From WVXP01 sp964348095 (GTDB taxonomy: Bacteria > Desulfobacterota > BSN033 > WVXP01): a stretch of DNA of 64,000 bases. Every line of letters starts with the position of its first letter. Within the stretch, counting starts at the first letter, position 1. This document shows positions 46,239 to 54,659 of the stretch, piece by piece. The position numbers were made by a program, and so were the translations under genes. The notes below the pieces were generated by a model. The model saw nothing but the letters and a program-made list of their open reading frames with translations, searched no databases and was not told where the DNA came from. The stretch lies in NCBI GenBank assembly GCA_964348095.1, contig CAYGBK010000057.1, positions 19,011-83,010 on the forward strand, in the 5' to 3' direction.

Positions 46239-46571
46239 ATGCGCCGAGGTCTCATCGCTTCTGCAAAGATGTTGAGAAAAGGATCTACAGTTGCGGAAAG
46301 ACTATTATGGCATCGACTAAGGGGTCGGCAGCTGAAGGGGTTGAAATTCAGACGCCAGCAGCCAATAGGCCCATACATAGTGGATTTTGTCAATCTTGAG
46401 AAAAGAATCGTTATTGAACTGGATGGAGGCCAACACGCGATTGAAAGAGACAAGGACGAGGAGAGAGATGTTTGGCTTATACGACAGGGATCTAAAGTAC
46501 TAAGATTTTGGAACAATGACGTATTTCACAACATCGATGGTGTTTTAGAGGTCATTCGAAAGACATCATAA
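46239..46571 (+). CDS. DUF559 endonuclease-fold protein
   Basis: 110 residues from ATG 46239 (GTG at 46227 is also possible). It belongs to the DUF559 family with a Vsr/restriction-endonuclease-like fold: STVAERLLWHRLRGRQLKGL, KFRRQQPIGPYIVDFVNLEK, RIVIELDGGQHAIERDKDEE, GSKVLRFWNNDVFHNIDGVL. The acidic and Glu-Leu-Asp-Gly-Gly-Gln-His residues are the presumed catalytic site. These genes spread as small independent cassettes; the flanking CCCTCCCC hairpins fit that picture. Confidence 0.85.
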   Translation: MRRGLIASAKMLRKGSTVAERLLWHRLRGRQLKGLKFRRQQPIGPYIVDFVNLEKRIVIELDGGQHAIERDKDEERDVWLIRQGSKVLRFWNNDVFHNIDGVLEVIRKTS

Positions 46572-46611
46572 CCCCCTCCCCTTTCTCCCCTCCCACCAGG
46601 GGAGGGGAATG

Positions 46612-47439
46612 TCAGGTCAAGAACGAGAGTATTAACGTTACCCCACCGACACCCCAACAGTAATAGGCAAACCTGTAAAATCGTCCCCTCCTGATTACGC
46701 CGATCAAAAGGCGGAGTGACACATAACCCGTACCGAACGAAGCCAGAGTCCCCAACAAGAGATCCAGGGAAACAAACGATGCCTGCCAATCACGAGAAAT
46801 CAACGGTGCAACCAAAGCACCTACTGTAGCCGGAATCATTAAGAGAAAAGAAAACCGTGAGGATAGTTCTCTATCCAGCCCTCGAAAAAGGCTGGCCGAA
46901 ACCGTCACACCAGATCTGGAAATCCCCGGAATCAACGCAACACTCTGGGCTACCCCCACCCAGATGGCGTCCAAAAGTCCCATCTCCCTGATGGTCTTGT
47001 TGCCCTTTTCCGAATAGACGGTCAGCCAGAGAACCGTCCCGGTTACCATGAGCGTCAATCCCACAGCCAAAGACGAGGCAAAAAGCGGTTCGATGAGCCG
47101 CCGGAGGGTAAAACCGACAATGCCAATAGGGATGGTGCCGATGGCAATCCATAGGGCGAGCCGGCAGTGTGATCGCTGAAGGAATTCAGGGAAGGATTCA
47201 CCCTTCAATCGATCGGTTAGATAGGAGACCAGATCCTGAAGGATCGATCGGATATCAGACCAGTAGACCAGAATCACTGCGATCAGAGTTCCTCCGTGGA
47301 CGGCTATATCAAACAGCAGCTGAGGTTCTTCCAATCCGAACAGCCTCTGGAAAATTACCAGATGGCCTGAACTACTTATGGGCAGAAACTCTGTTATGCC
47401 CTGGACAATCCCAAGAACGATCGACTCGAGGAGAGTGAT
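46612..47439 (-). CDS. uppP: Undecaprenyl-diphosphatase, apparent AUC start
   Basis: This integral membrane phosphatase recycles undecaprenyl-PP for peptidoglycan and polysaccharide synthesis. The first normal start (TTG 47334) would remove the essential first motif. The frame continues upstream through SIVLGIVQGITEFLPISSSG, the conserved E-rich motif with the serine cluster, to ATC at 47439, with AGGAGG 5 bases before it. Starting there gives 275 residues, the usual length and N-terminus. The second motif is PGISRSGVTVSASL. ATC stands where ATG is expected; a real AUC start or a sequence error are both possible. Confidence 0.88.
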   Translation of the reverse strand: MTLLESIVLGIVQGITEFLPISSSGHLVIFQRLFGLEEPQLLFDIAVHGGTLIAVILVYWSDIRSILQDLVSYLTDRLKGESFPEFLQRSHCRLALWIAIGTIPIGIVGFTLRRLIEPLFASSLAVGLTLMVTGTVLWLTVYSEKGNKTIREMGLLDAIWVGVAQSVALIPGISRSGVTVSASLFRGLDRELSSRFSFLLMIPATVGALVAPLISRDWQASFVSLDLLLGTLASFGTGYVSLRLLIGVIRRGRFYRFAYYCWGVGGVTLILSFLT

Positions 47440-47454
47440 GAGATCCTCCTAACC

Positions 47455-47645
47455 TATAAATTCGAAATCCGAAGCACGAAATTCGAAACAAATCCAACAT
47501 TCAAATGCACTACTTTTCCAATCGCTATTTACTTTCAACCAACATGGCTCTAAGGCGGTCTTCAAGGTCGTAGAGTTTCGAACTTTGTTTTTCTGTCATT
47601 GAATTTGCGTTTTGAATTTCGATATTCGGAATTCAAAATCAATCA
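47455..47645 (-). pseudogene. Collapsed four-helix-bundle protein gene element
   Basis: On the minus strand a 24-codon frame reads MTEKQSSKLYDLEDRL, then RAMLVESK and stop. Its first half matches the usual N-terminus of four-helix-bundle (23S-rRNA intervening-sequence type) proteins, and the end resembles their C-terminal part. It is flanked on one side by GAATTTGCGTTTTGAATTTC and on the other by AAATTCGAAATCCGAAG, the AT-rich repeats usually found around such genes. I read this as an internally deleted remnant. Confidence 0.45.
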
Positions 47646-47757
47646 CCAAGAAAATTACTTTTGCTAAAATACCGAAAGTCTCCTTGCAGAAAACAGAAAC
47701 TTCTTAATCAAGGGGAATATAATACTTAGATCAAAAACCGAAAAGGATCAGATTCTC

Positions 47758-48333
47758 CTAGACAAACCTTTTCAAGTATTTGATGAAATCAGGCGGCTGT
47801 TCGATAATACGAAAAGCCTCGACACCGCTGAGAACAATCGTGGTGACGATAGTGCCCGCCATGAGAACCCCGATGATATTGGCAAGGATGAACTTCCTGT
47901 AGCCCAACCCGATGAGATACGCCCCAAGCGCTCCAGAGTATGACCCGGTTCCCGGAAAGGGGATCCCAATAAACAACGCTACCCCAATCTCCCCATATCT
48001 GTCGACGAATCTCTCAATTTTCCGCCGGGTTCTCAATACGGTTCGTTGGTAAACCCGATTAAGCCATGGGAACCGCAGTAACAGTACCATCACCTTGTCC
48101 AGGAACAGATATACGAGAGGTCCCAAAACGATGTTCGTGATCACACAAACCAAGACGACGCTCCACCACGCCATCTCCGCCCACAAGATACCAAAGGGGA
48201 TACTGGCCCTGAGCTCCAGGGTCGGAATCAAGGTAATAAGAACCAGAATGAGTATAGTTTTCATCTCTCGAGAAACCAATAGAAACCCCGTTAGGGTAAA
48301 CAAAGCGACCCAAAATAACAAGCCCTCTGGCAA
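47758..48333 (-). CDS. COG2426-type small membrane protein (putative small multidrug exporter family)
   Basis: 191 residues from TTG 48333, or 168 from ATG 48264. Four or five membrane helices; family motifs LITLIPTLELRASIPFGI, VITNIVLGPLVYLFLD and FIGIPFPGTGSYSGALGAYL. The family carries the label 'small multidrug export protein', but its function is not established. Neither start has a good ribosome site; the extra 23 residues would add one hydrophobic segment. It may share envelope roles with the uppP gene downstream. Confidence 0.8.
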   Translation of the reverse strand: MPEGLLFWVALFTLTGFLLVSREMKTILILVLITLIPTLELRASIPFGILWAEMAWWSVVLVCVITNIVLGPLVYLFLDKVMVLLLRFPWLNRVYQRTVLRTRRKIERFVDRYGEIGVALFIGIPFPGTGSYSGALGAYLIGLGYRKFILANIIGVLMAGTIVTTIVLSGVEAFRIIEQPPDFIKYLKRFV

Positions 48334-48704
48334 AGCTCAGTCGAATGCTAAGGTTAGGGTGATATTAACGCGCTTTCAGAGGAGCAGAAAACTTCTCATT
48401 ATTCGTCAATGCGCTGACAAATTCTCAAACACATGGTGTTTTCTGATCAAAATACCGTCACAAAAGCAGCAAAATTTGCCTCTTCTCTTTATTTCGGTGG
48501 CTGGAACACCATCAAAGTTGGCACTATCTCTACTGAAAAGCGTGCAAATGTCCGAAAAAAGACTAATCTCTGCCTATTTTGCAGCCGATATATAAAATGA
48601 GGCCTTAACGTTTCTCCCAGAATCGAAGTGGGCCGTCACATAGCTTCTTGGTATTGATTTTGCTCAGTTAGAATCACACCACTCACTCGAGGTATTCAAT
48701 TCTA
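48334..48704. other. Leader region of the polysaccharide/RiPP locus
   Basis: Divergent gap before the Wzz-type gene. At 48518-48532 it carries TTGGCAC with CTAC at the -12 position, a perfect -24 element of a sigma-54 promoter but a -12 element lacking the usual GC, so only a weak candidate. No other gene or RNA structure is convincing. Confidence 0.3.
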
Positions 48705-50054
48705 ATGGAAGACTCCGAAGTCCATCTTCTCGACTACCTCAGAGTTGTCTACAAGCGGAAGTGGATCATCGTCGCCGTCATGATGATCGTCATGGCCCTG
48801 GGCGCCTTTCGCGTGTACCGGGCCGTTCCTATCTACGAGGCTGTCTGTACAATCAGCATTGGAGACCGCCAGAGCACAACAATTCATGGGGGCCAGGTGG
48901 TTCAATACACTGATTACTGGTCTTCTGAAAAGAACGTCAATACCCATCGTCACATCATCTTGAGTGAGCCCGTTCTTGAAGACGTCATTAAGACCCTAAA
49001 CCTAGACACCCCATCCAGTGCACCCGCACGCCCTGAGGGGCTGAAGGGTTATTATCGGATCGAGTCAGTGAAGGACACCAATCTGATTCGAATAAAGGCA
49101 ACCCACACCGATCCAGAGACGGCCCAGAAATTATCAAATACCCTGGCGATGACCTATCGCGACTTCAATATCAACAAACGCCTCCAATCCTCCGAAAACA
49201 GTGTCTTGTGGCTCAAGAGGGAAATCAGCGACCTGAAAAAGAAGATGGAGGAAGCGGACTACAGACTCTATCAGTACAAGCAGAAAAGCCATATTCTCTC
49301 CCTCGAAAAAGAAACCAAAATGCAGGCCGAAGAGCTTTCAGAACTCCGATCCACTCATAACCAAACCCACGTCAAACGCATCGAGGTCGAAGCAAAGATA
49401 AAGGAATTAGACCGAATTCTTAGCCTCAAGAACAAATATATTCCCGCTTTCCTTGAGGGAGATGTCCTTGCCACTCTGAACAACAACCTTGTTGCGGCTA
49501 AGCTCGAGTTGGCTCAGCTTCAGAAGAAATACGGCCCCAGGCATCCAAAGATCATCGCCACACAATCAAATGTCGCCTCAATTCTGGCCCAGATCAATCA
49601 TAACATTCGGAAGGCAATCAAAAGCCTTCGTTCTGAGAACTCTGTCCTGCTTGCAAAGGAGAAGACTCTCGCGGCCACAATCGACAATTATACCAATAAG
49701 GCCATGGACACGGAGCAGAAACAGGTCCAGTATGCCCTTCTTGAAAAGGAAACCCAGTTGAACAAGGAACTCTATGACATCCTTGTAGCAAAGTTGAAAG
49801 AGATAAACATAACCGAAGGTCTTGAAACCCCGGAGATTACGATTGTCGAGGCGGCCGAACTCCCCAGGGCTCCAACGAGTTCCAAGAGAAACATGAACCT
49901 TGCCATGGCGGCGATCATCGGTTTGGTTCTCGCTTTGGGTTTGACTTTCTTCCTGGAGTACCTCGACGTGGGCCTTTCAACGCGGGAAGAGACAGAGAAA
50001 TTCCTTGAACTCCCAGTGCTGGGAGTCATTCCACATACGCAGACAAGAAACTAA
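48705..50054 (+). CDS. Polysaccharide chain-length / Wzz-GumC family protein
   Basis: 449 residues. Membrane segment 1 at about residues 21-42 (KWIIVAVMMIVMALGAFRVY) and segment 2 near 400-420 (MAAIIGLVLALGLTFFLEYL). Between them is a large periplasmic coiled-coil region (NSVLWLKREISDLKKKMEEA, LAQLQKKYGPRHPKIIATQS). These are hallmarks of polysaccharide co-polymerases that set export chain length. The following gene encodes the cognate tyrosine autokinase, 11 bp downstream. Ends with ELPVLGVIPHTQ, the usual cytosolic tail. Confidence 0.88.
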   Translation: MEDSEVHLLDYLRVVYKRKWIIVAVMMIVMALGAFRVYRAVPIYEAVCTISIGDRQSTTIHGGQVVQYTDYWSSEKNVNTHRHIILSEPVLEDVIKTLNLDTPSSAPARPEGLKGYYRIESVKDTNLIRIKATHTDPETAQKLSNTLAMTYRDFNINKRLQSSENSVLWLKREISDLKKKMEEADYRLYQYKQKSHILSLEKETKMQAEELSELRSTHNQTHVKRIEVEAKIKELDRILSLKNKYIPAFLEGDVLATLNNNLVAAKLELAQLQKKYGPRHPKIIATQSNVASILAQINHNIRKAIKSLRSENSVLLAKEKTLAATIDNYTNKAMDTEQKQVQYALLEKETQLNKELYDILVAKLKEINITEGLETPEITIVEAAELPRAPTSSKRNMNLAMAAIIGLVLALGLTFFLEYLDVGLSTREETEKFLELPVLGVIPHTQTRN

Positions 50055-50065
50055 AAGAGCGATCG

Positions 50066-51343
50066 ATGGGACATAATAATCACAAGAGCATTTTCGAAAT
50101 CAGAAAGGACGGACCTTTTGCCGAGGCCTTTGACAGCCTCATGGTCAATTTCTCAATGTCCTCAATCGACGACCCGATAAAAAGCATTCTGGTTACAAGC
50201 AGCGTCATGGAGGAGGGGAAGACCCTTGTCGCCACGAATCTAGCCATCAATATCGCTGCCACTGGCAAGAAGGTTCTCCTGGTCGATCTGGACCTGCGCC
50301 GCCCATCCGTCCATAAATCGCTCAACGTCAATGGCAATTTTGGCCTCGTAAACGCCCTCTTAGGGATAACGAGCGTCAATATCGACTCCGGCAAGTTGGG
50401 GGAGTACACCATCGGCGATCTTCTCTACTTTCTCAAGGCCCAGGGCCGGAGCGGGTTGGTCACTTTTGAAAGCAACGGCACTGCCGTCGAGGTGACCGTT
50501 AAAGCCGGGAATATCATCAACGCTAATCTCAAGAATCGTCCTATCGAGAAGAGTCTTGGACGAATCCTTCTCCACTATAAACGGATCACGGCGGACCAGC
50601 TGAAGGAGGCCCTCACCATTCAGCAGCGCACAAAAAAACCGCTAAGCCAACTCCTTGTCAGTCTCGGCTTTGCCTCCAAGGAAGAAATCAAAAAGATAAC
50701 GAAAGCACTGATTGAAGAGAGCCTTCGAAGGCTTTTCCTTTTGGAGAATCCCGCTTTTCGAGTTGAAAACATCAGCAGGACTCAGATTGAAACCTATGCC
50801 GAGGAAGTTTCCAAGGAACAGGCCTATTTCAGAAGGTTTGTAGAACTCAATACAGCCCCTTTTTTCAACCGAGTGGTTAGCGCGGCCGTGAAGTCCACGA
50901 CAGTTCAAAACCTCTATGTCTGTCCATGCGGAAAACTCCCACCTAACCCTGTCGAGGTTATGGGGTCGAAAAGAATGGGGGAGTTTCTCAAAATTGCCAC
51001 CGCAAGTTTTGACATCGTCGTCCTCGACTCATCCCCGGTTTTGGGAGCAGCCCATGCCTCTTTGTCACCCTCACTGGTAGACGGGGTGCTCCTCGTCGTT
51101 CGAGCTGGAAAGACCGATAAAAAAATCATCCTCGAAGCAAAAAGGCAATTGGAAATGTCCAATGCCAAACTCCTTGGGGTGGTTCTCAACGGGGTAGACC
51201 GAAGAGTTCACTACCGCCGGTACTACCGATACTATGCCCGAGATAAGGAGGCAGAAGCAGAAACGCCTGCCCACCGAAAACTCATCCCCATCCTTGGGGA
51301 CGAATCGAATCGACCCTCCGAGTGGGACCAAAAAGCGTTGTGA
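50066..51343 (+). CDS. Bacterial tyrosine autokinase with inserted PATAN/DUF4388 domain
   Basis: 425 residues. The BY-kinase ATPase (CpsD/Wzc type) is present: Walker A region SVMEEGKT (46-53), Walker A' VLLVDLDLRRP (70-80), Walker B FDIVVLDSSPV (about 315-325), and a C-terminal tyrosine cluster (YRRYYRYY, 383-390) for autophosphorylation. Between A' and B, residues about 104-275 are extra: GKLGEYTIGDLLYFLKAQGR and SGLVTFESNGTAVEVTVKAG are typical of DUF4388/PATAN, followed by a helical part with two tandem LGxxL-type repeats. It would control Wzz-dependent polymer export, with the insert as a regulatory input. Confidence 0.82.
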   Translation: MGHNNHKSIFEIRKDGPFAEAFDSLMVNFSMSSIDDPIKSILVTSSVMEEGKTLVATNLAINIAATGKKVLLVDLDLRRPSVHKSLNVNGNFGLVNALLGITSVNIDSGKLGEYTIGDLLYFLKAQGRSGLVTFESNGTAVEVTVKAGNIINANLKNRPIEKSLGRILLHYKRITADQLKEALTIQQRTKKPLSQLLVSLGFASKEEIKKITKALIEESLRRLFLLENPAFRVENISRTQIETYAEEVSKEQAYFRRFVELNTAPFFNRVVSAAVKSTTVQNLYVCPCGKLPPNPVEVMGSKRMGEFLKIATASFDIVVLDSSPVLGAAHASLSPSLVDGVLLVVRAGKTDKKIILEAKRQLEMSNAKLLGVVLNGVDRRVHYRRYYRYYARDKEAEAETPAHRKLIPILGDESNRPSEWDQKAL

Positions 51344-51413
51344 GCATATGCCCATTGCCCATGTTTCCCACCCTGTTATCTCCTCCTCGGATTGTCCCCT
51401 AATATAACGAAAA

Positions 51414-51429
51414 TGGCATAAATGCTGCA
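51414..51429 (+). promoter_or_regulatory. Sigma-54-type promoter before the RiPP cassette
   Basis: TGGCATAAATGCTGCA: GG at -24 and GC at -12 with the exact spacing of TGGCACG-N4-TTGCW, three mismatches outside these pairs. RNA would start near 51441, about 100 nt before the PqqD-like gene. An enhancer-binding activator would be needed; none is encoded in the window. Confidence 0.6.
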
Positions 51430-51544
51430 TGTGATTCCTCGGATATCTATGTCTAGACGACCTTGCGAGAGGAGGACCGGGAAAAGGCCATTGGATTCTT
51501 TCGGTCACACAATCAGCGAGATTTGAGAGGGAAGGAAAAGGTCC

Positions 51545-51829
51545 ATGAGAAACGAGGATAAACCTGTGGCAAACCCTTTGACCGTGCTCCGGGAAGAATT
51601 CGACGACTGGGCCGTGCTCTTTGATCCTGATTCGGGAAATGCCTTTGGCCTCAATCCGGTGGGGGTTTTCATATGGAAACGGCTTGACGGTCGTCATACA
51701 GTCCCAGAGCTCGTGACAGAGCTCCGAGAGAATTGCAACAACGTCCCAGCGGAAGCAGAGAGGCATGTAGAAACCTTCGTTCAGGACCTCGTCGAACAGG
51801 GACTGGCAGGATACGAACTAAAGAGATAA
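51545..51829 (+). CDS. PqqD-like peptide carrier (ScmD-like)
   Basis: 94 residues with a PqqD/RRE fold: VLREEFDDWAVLFDPDSGNA, FGLNPVGVFIWKRLDGRHTV, PELVTELRENCNNVPAEAER, VETFVQDLVEQGLAGYEL. PqqD domains bind the leader of a precursor peptide and present it to radical SAM enzymes. It is the first gene of the RiPP cassette, 65 bp before the ScmE-like gene. It matches my recollection of the SynChlorMet protein ScmD, known from Syntrophobacter and strain NaphS2; this was not searched. Confidence 0.85.
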   Translation: MRNEDKPVANPLTVLREEFDDWAVLFDPDSGNAFGLNPVGVFIWKRLDGRHTVPELVTELRENCNNVPAEAERHVETFVQDLVEQGLAGYELKR

Positions 51830-51893
51830 AGGCGTGCAAAGGTCGTTCGGCTCTGGTCTTTCTCGAGCGCCCGCACACGGGAGCGCTTGTGTC

Positions 51894-53009
51894 ATGAATC
51901 TGATGAATACGCCACGATCTGTGGAACTGGCGATCACAAGCCGGTGCAATCTCAGGTGCACATACTGCAGCCATTTCACAAGTGCTGGCGATGTAGGCCA
52001 AGACCTACCTACCCAGGAATGGCTCACGTTCTTTGAAGAATTGGCTCGCAACGCCGTTATGAATGTGACCATTGAGGGCGGAGAGCCTTTCTGCCGAGAG
52101 GATTTAGGGGATCTTATTGAAGGCATTGTCCGAAACCGAATGCGATTCAATATTCTGAGTAATGGCACCTTAATCACCAACGAAATAGCAGCTTTTCTGG
52201 GTTCGACCGGGCGGTGTGACGGGGTACAGATTTCCATCGACGGATCCATTCCAGGCACTCACGACATCTTCCGAGGCGAGGGAAGCCTCGCAAAGGCGAT
52301 CGATGGAATCAAATGCCTCCAAAAACACTCGGTCCCCGTTCCAGTCCGGGTGACCATTCACAGACAGAATGTCAGACACCTTGAGGACACCGCGAAGCTG
52401 CTACTTGAGGAAATCGGCCTTTCGGGTTTTTCGACCAATGCCGCTTCCCATATGGGCCGGTGCCGACATGATGCCCAAAAGGTTCAATTAACCGTCGACG
52501 AACGCTCCTTTGCAATGGAAACCCTTCTGAGGCTCAAAAGCAGGTACAAGGGGCGCATCAGCGCTTCTGCTGGCCCTCTGGCTGAGGCAGAGAATTGGCT
52601 CGAGATGGAAGAGGCCCGCCGAAGTGGGAAAAAATCCATCCCGGGGCGAGGTTTCCTCACGAGCTGCGGTGGGATCATGAATAAGATCGATGTGCGGGCC
52701 GACGGCGTTTTGGTTCCCTGTATACAGATGAGCCATATCGAGTTGGGCCGAATCAATCGGGACGACCTCAAGGGCGTCTGGCAGAATCACTCGGAATTGA
52801 AGAGGCTCCGCGAGCGCCGATCCACCTCCTTGGGTGATTTCGACTTCTGTGGGGGGTGCGATTACATCACCTATTGTGCCGGCAACTGCCCGGCCCTGGC
52901 ATACACGACTGTGGGTGAGGAGAACCATCCGAGCCCTGATGCATGTCTAAAGCGGTTTTTGGAAGCAGGAGGGAGGCTCCCAAATAATAGACCGTGGGCC
53001 GGAGCTTAG
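51894..53009 (+). CDS. Radical SAM/SPASM peptide-modifying enzyme (ScmE-like)
   Basis: 371 residues from ATG 51894; a GTG at 51834 would add 20 residues of unlikely sequence. The [4Fe-4S]-SAM motif is CNLRCTYC (Cys18, Cys22, Cys25), followed by VTIEGGEPFCREDL and ISIDGS. The C-terminal SPASM region holds many cysteines for auxiliary clusters: SCGGIMNKIDVRADGVLVPC, DFCGGCDYITYCAGNCPAL and PDACLKRF. Such enzymes install thioether or C-C/C-O crosslinks in ribosomal peptides. It acts with the PqqD-like protein and the ScmF-like enzyme. Confidence 0.9.
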   Translation: MNLMNTPRSVELAITSRCNLRCTYCSHFTSAGDVGQDLPTQEWLTFFEELARNAVMNVTIEGGEPFCREDLGDLIEGIVRNRMRFNILSNGTLITNEIAAFLGSTGRCDGVQISIDGSIPGTHDIFRGEGSLAKAIDGIKCLQKHSVPVPVRVTIHRQNVRHLEDTAKLLLEEIGLSGFSTNAASHMGRCRHDAQKVQLTVDERSFAMETLLRLKSRYKGRISASAGPLAEAENWLEMEEARRSGKKSIPGRGFLTSCGGIMNKIDVRADGVLVPCIQMSHIELGRINRDDLKGVWQNHSELKRLRERRSTSLGDFDFCGGCDYITYCAGNCPALAYTTVGEENHPSPDACLKRFLEAGGRLPNNRPWAGA

Positions 53010-53178
53010 GGAGGAATGACGAATTTAAAAGGTCAAAATTCAAATGAATGTCGAATGAAGAGTTTCGAACTTCCTGGCTCTAATTATTTTGATTTCATTT
53101 GACATGTAGTTTTTGCTATTTGACGGTTTGCGGACCAATTAACACCAGAAGGCGGGTCAAAACCAAGACTTAGAGAAA
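53010..53178. other. AT-rich spacer inside the RiPP cassette
   Basis: 169 bp with imperfect AAATTCAAATGAATGTC / TTTGATTTCATTTGACAT motifs, like the AT-rich dispersed repeats found elsewhere in the window. It interrupts otherwise tight gene spacing and could hold a separate promoter; none is clear. Confidence 0.35.
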
Positions 53179-54336
53179 ATGAAACAAAAATCTGAAAACC
53201 GCGAGTTCGCACTTAATCAGCTCTATTTCTATCTGACCGAGGGGTGCAACCTTCGGTGTCGCCACTGCTGGATTGCGCCGGGTTACCAGGCCGTGGGACG
53301 TACTTATCCAGCGCTCGACTTTGAATTGTTTCGATCCGTAGTGGAACAAGCAAAACCCTTGGGGCTTTCTGGGGTCAAATTGACGGGCGGCGAACCGCTC
53401 TTACATACACGTATTCGGGAAATTCTGGATTTGATTCGAACGGAGGGACTTTGCCTCACAGTGGAGACAAACGGGGTCCTGTGCACGCCCGAACTGGCCC
53501 TGAAGATAGCTGAATGCAAAAACCCTTTTGTCGCCGTCAGCCTGGACGGGGCCGACGCAGAAACCCACGAGTGGCTAAGGGGTGTAGATGGCTGTTTCGA
53601 GACTGCCGTGGACGGCATCAGGAATCTCGTAGAGACCGGCCTGCAGCCACAAGTGATTATGACCATCATGCGCAGAAACAAGTGCCAAATGGAGGCCGTC
53701 GTTCGATTCGCCGAGTCACTGGGGGCCGGTTCGGTCAAGTTCAACATGGTCCAGCCTACGGCCAGAGGGGAGAATATGCACAGGGCAGAAGAGAACCTGC
53801 CAATCGAGGAGTTGGTGGAATTGGGACGGTGGGTCGAGAATACCCTTTCGGCCTCAACTCCTCTGCGGCTCGTCTACAGTCATCCAATGGCCTTCCGCCC
53901 CCTATCGAATATGCTCGGGAGCAACGGGGATAGTTGTGGGGTCTGTGGGATTCTGGGGATCCTCGGTGTTTTGGGAGACGGATCCTATGCCCTGTGCGGG
54001 ATCGGAGAATCGGTTCCTGAACTCGTCTTTGGACATGCGACCACGGATCGTCTCAAGGAGGTGTGGGGCAACACCCCCGTCCTTATTGAACTCCGCGAGG
54101 GACTTCCGCACCGCCTTGAAGGAATATGTGGTGACTGTCTCATGAAGGCTCGATGCCTCGGAGCTTGTGTTGCCCAGAATTATTACCGAACCAAGAATAT
54201 TTGGGCGCCTTTCTGGTACTGCGAGGAGGCATATGGCAAGGGGCTCTTTCTAGGGTCTCGCAGAATCCCAGTGGCCTCAGGCAGGACCAGAATAAATGCG
54301 TACTCTAGCAGGCTGGCCAGAGCTGGCATTCGCTAA
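53179..54336 (+). CDS. Radical SAM/SPASM peptide-modifying enzyme (ScmF-like)
   Basis: 385 residues. The [4Fe-4S]-SAM motif is CNLRCRHC (Cys23, Cys27, Cys30), followed by LTGGEPLLHTRIREIL and VSLDGADAETHEWLRG. The C-terminal SPASM/auxiliary-cluster part has CGVCGILG, GSYALCGIGE, CGDCLMKARCLGACVAQNYY and WYCEEAYG. It differs clearly from the ScmE-like enzyme, so the two may perform different or sequential modifications. The precursor-like gene starts 18 bp downstream, so they are co-translated from one mRNA. Confidence 0.9.
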   Translation: MKQKSENREFALNQLYFYLTEGCNLRCRHCWIAPGYQAVGRTYPALDFELFRSVVEQAKPLGLSGVKLTGGEPLLHTRIREILDLIRTEGLCLTVETNGVLCTPELALKIAECKNPFVAVSLDGADAETHEWLRGVDGCFETAVDGIRNLVETGLQPQVIMTIMRRNKCQMEAVVRFAESLGAGSVKFNMVQPTARGENMHRAEENLPIEELVELGRWVENTLSASTPLRLVYSHPMAFRPLSNMLGSNGDSCGVCGILGILGVLGDGSYALCGIGESVPELVFGHATTDRLKEVWGNTPVLIELREGLPHRLEGICGDCLMKARCLGACVAQNYYRTKNIWAPFWYCEEAYGKGLFLGSRRIPVASGRTRINAYSSRLARAGIR

Positions 54337-54354
54337 ACACCAGGGAGTTACGCG

Positions 54355-54546
54355 ATGGCACGAAATGAATCTAAGAAGAAAAGAAAAAGGTTGAAATATG
54401 TAAAGCCTGAACTGATGAAAATCTATGGCAATGAGGAAACCGTCTCAGGAGCATCCTGCCAAACTGGGCCCTCTGCATCTCCTCATTGCCAATCCGGGGG
54501 TGTCGCAAATAATAAATGCCAGTCCGGAACTACACCGAGGTTGTGA
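54355..54546 (+). CDS. RiPP precursor peptide with three CQ(S/T)G decapeptide units (ScmA-like)
   Basis: 63 residues; ATG 54355 with AGGGAG 8 bases upstream. Residues 1-14 are Lys/Arg-rich, then a leader-like segment YVKPELMKIYGNEETVSGAS. The core is three units: CQTGPSASPH (35-44), CQSGGVANNK (45-54) and CQSGTTPRL (55-63). The three cysteines are spaced exactly ten residues apart. KPxL-x2-YG resembles leaders recognised by PqqD-type domains. Thioether crosslinks from Cys35, Cys45 and Cys55 are a natural prediction for two radical SAM enzymes, but no chemistry can be read directly. Confidence 0.85.
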   Translation: MARNESKKKRKRLKYVKPELMKIYGNEETVSGASCQTGPSASPHCQSGGVANNKCQSGTTPRL

Positions 54547-54659
54547 AATCGATTTTGGAAATCAATGGTACTCATGTTCTCGCTTCCTCCGCGAAATTGA
54601 CCCCTCGATGTCATCGGTTAACTGATGAGTGGAAGAGGAAGGGAAATCTGGTATTCTAA

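Noticed and set aside
51071..51766. 231-codon frame antisense to the autokinase and PqqD-like genes
   Set aside because: Overlaps two well-supported genes and the sigma-54 site; no family features.
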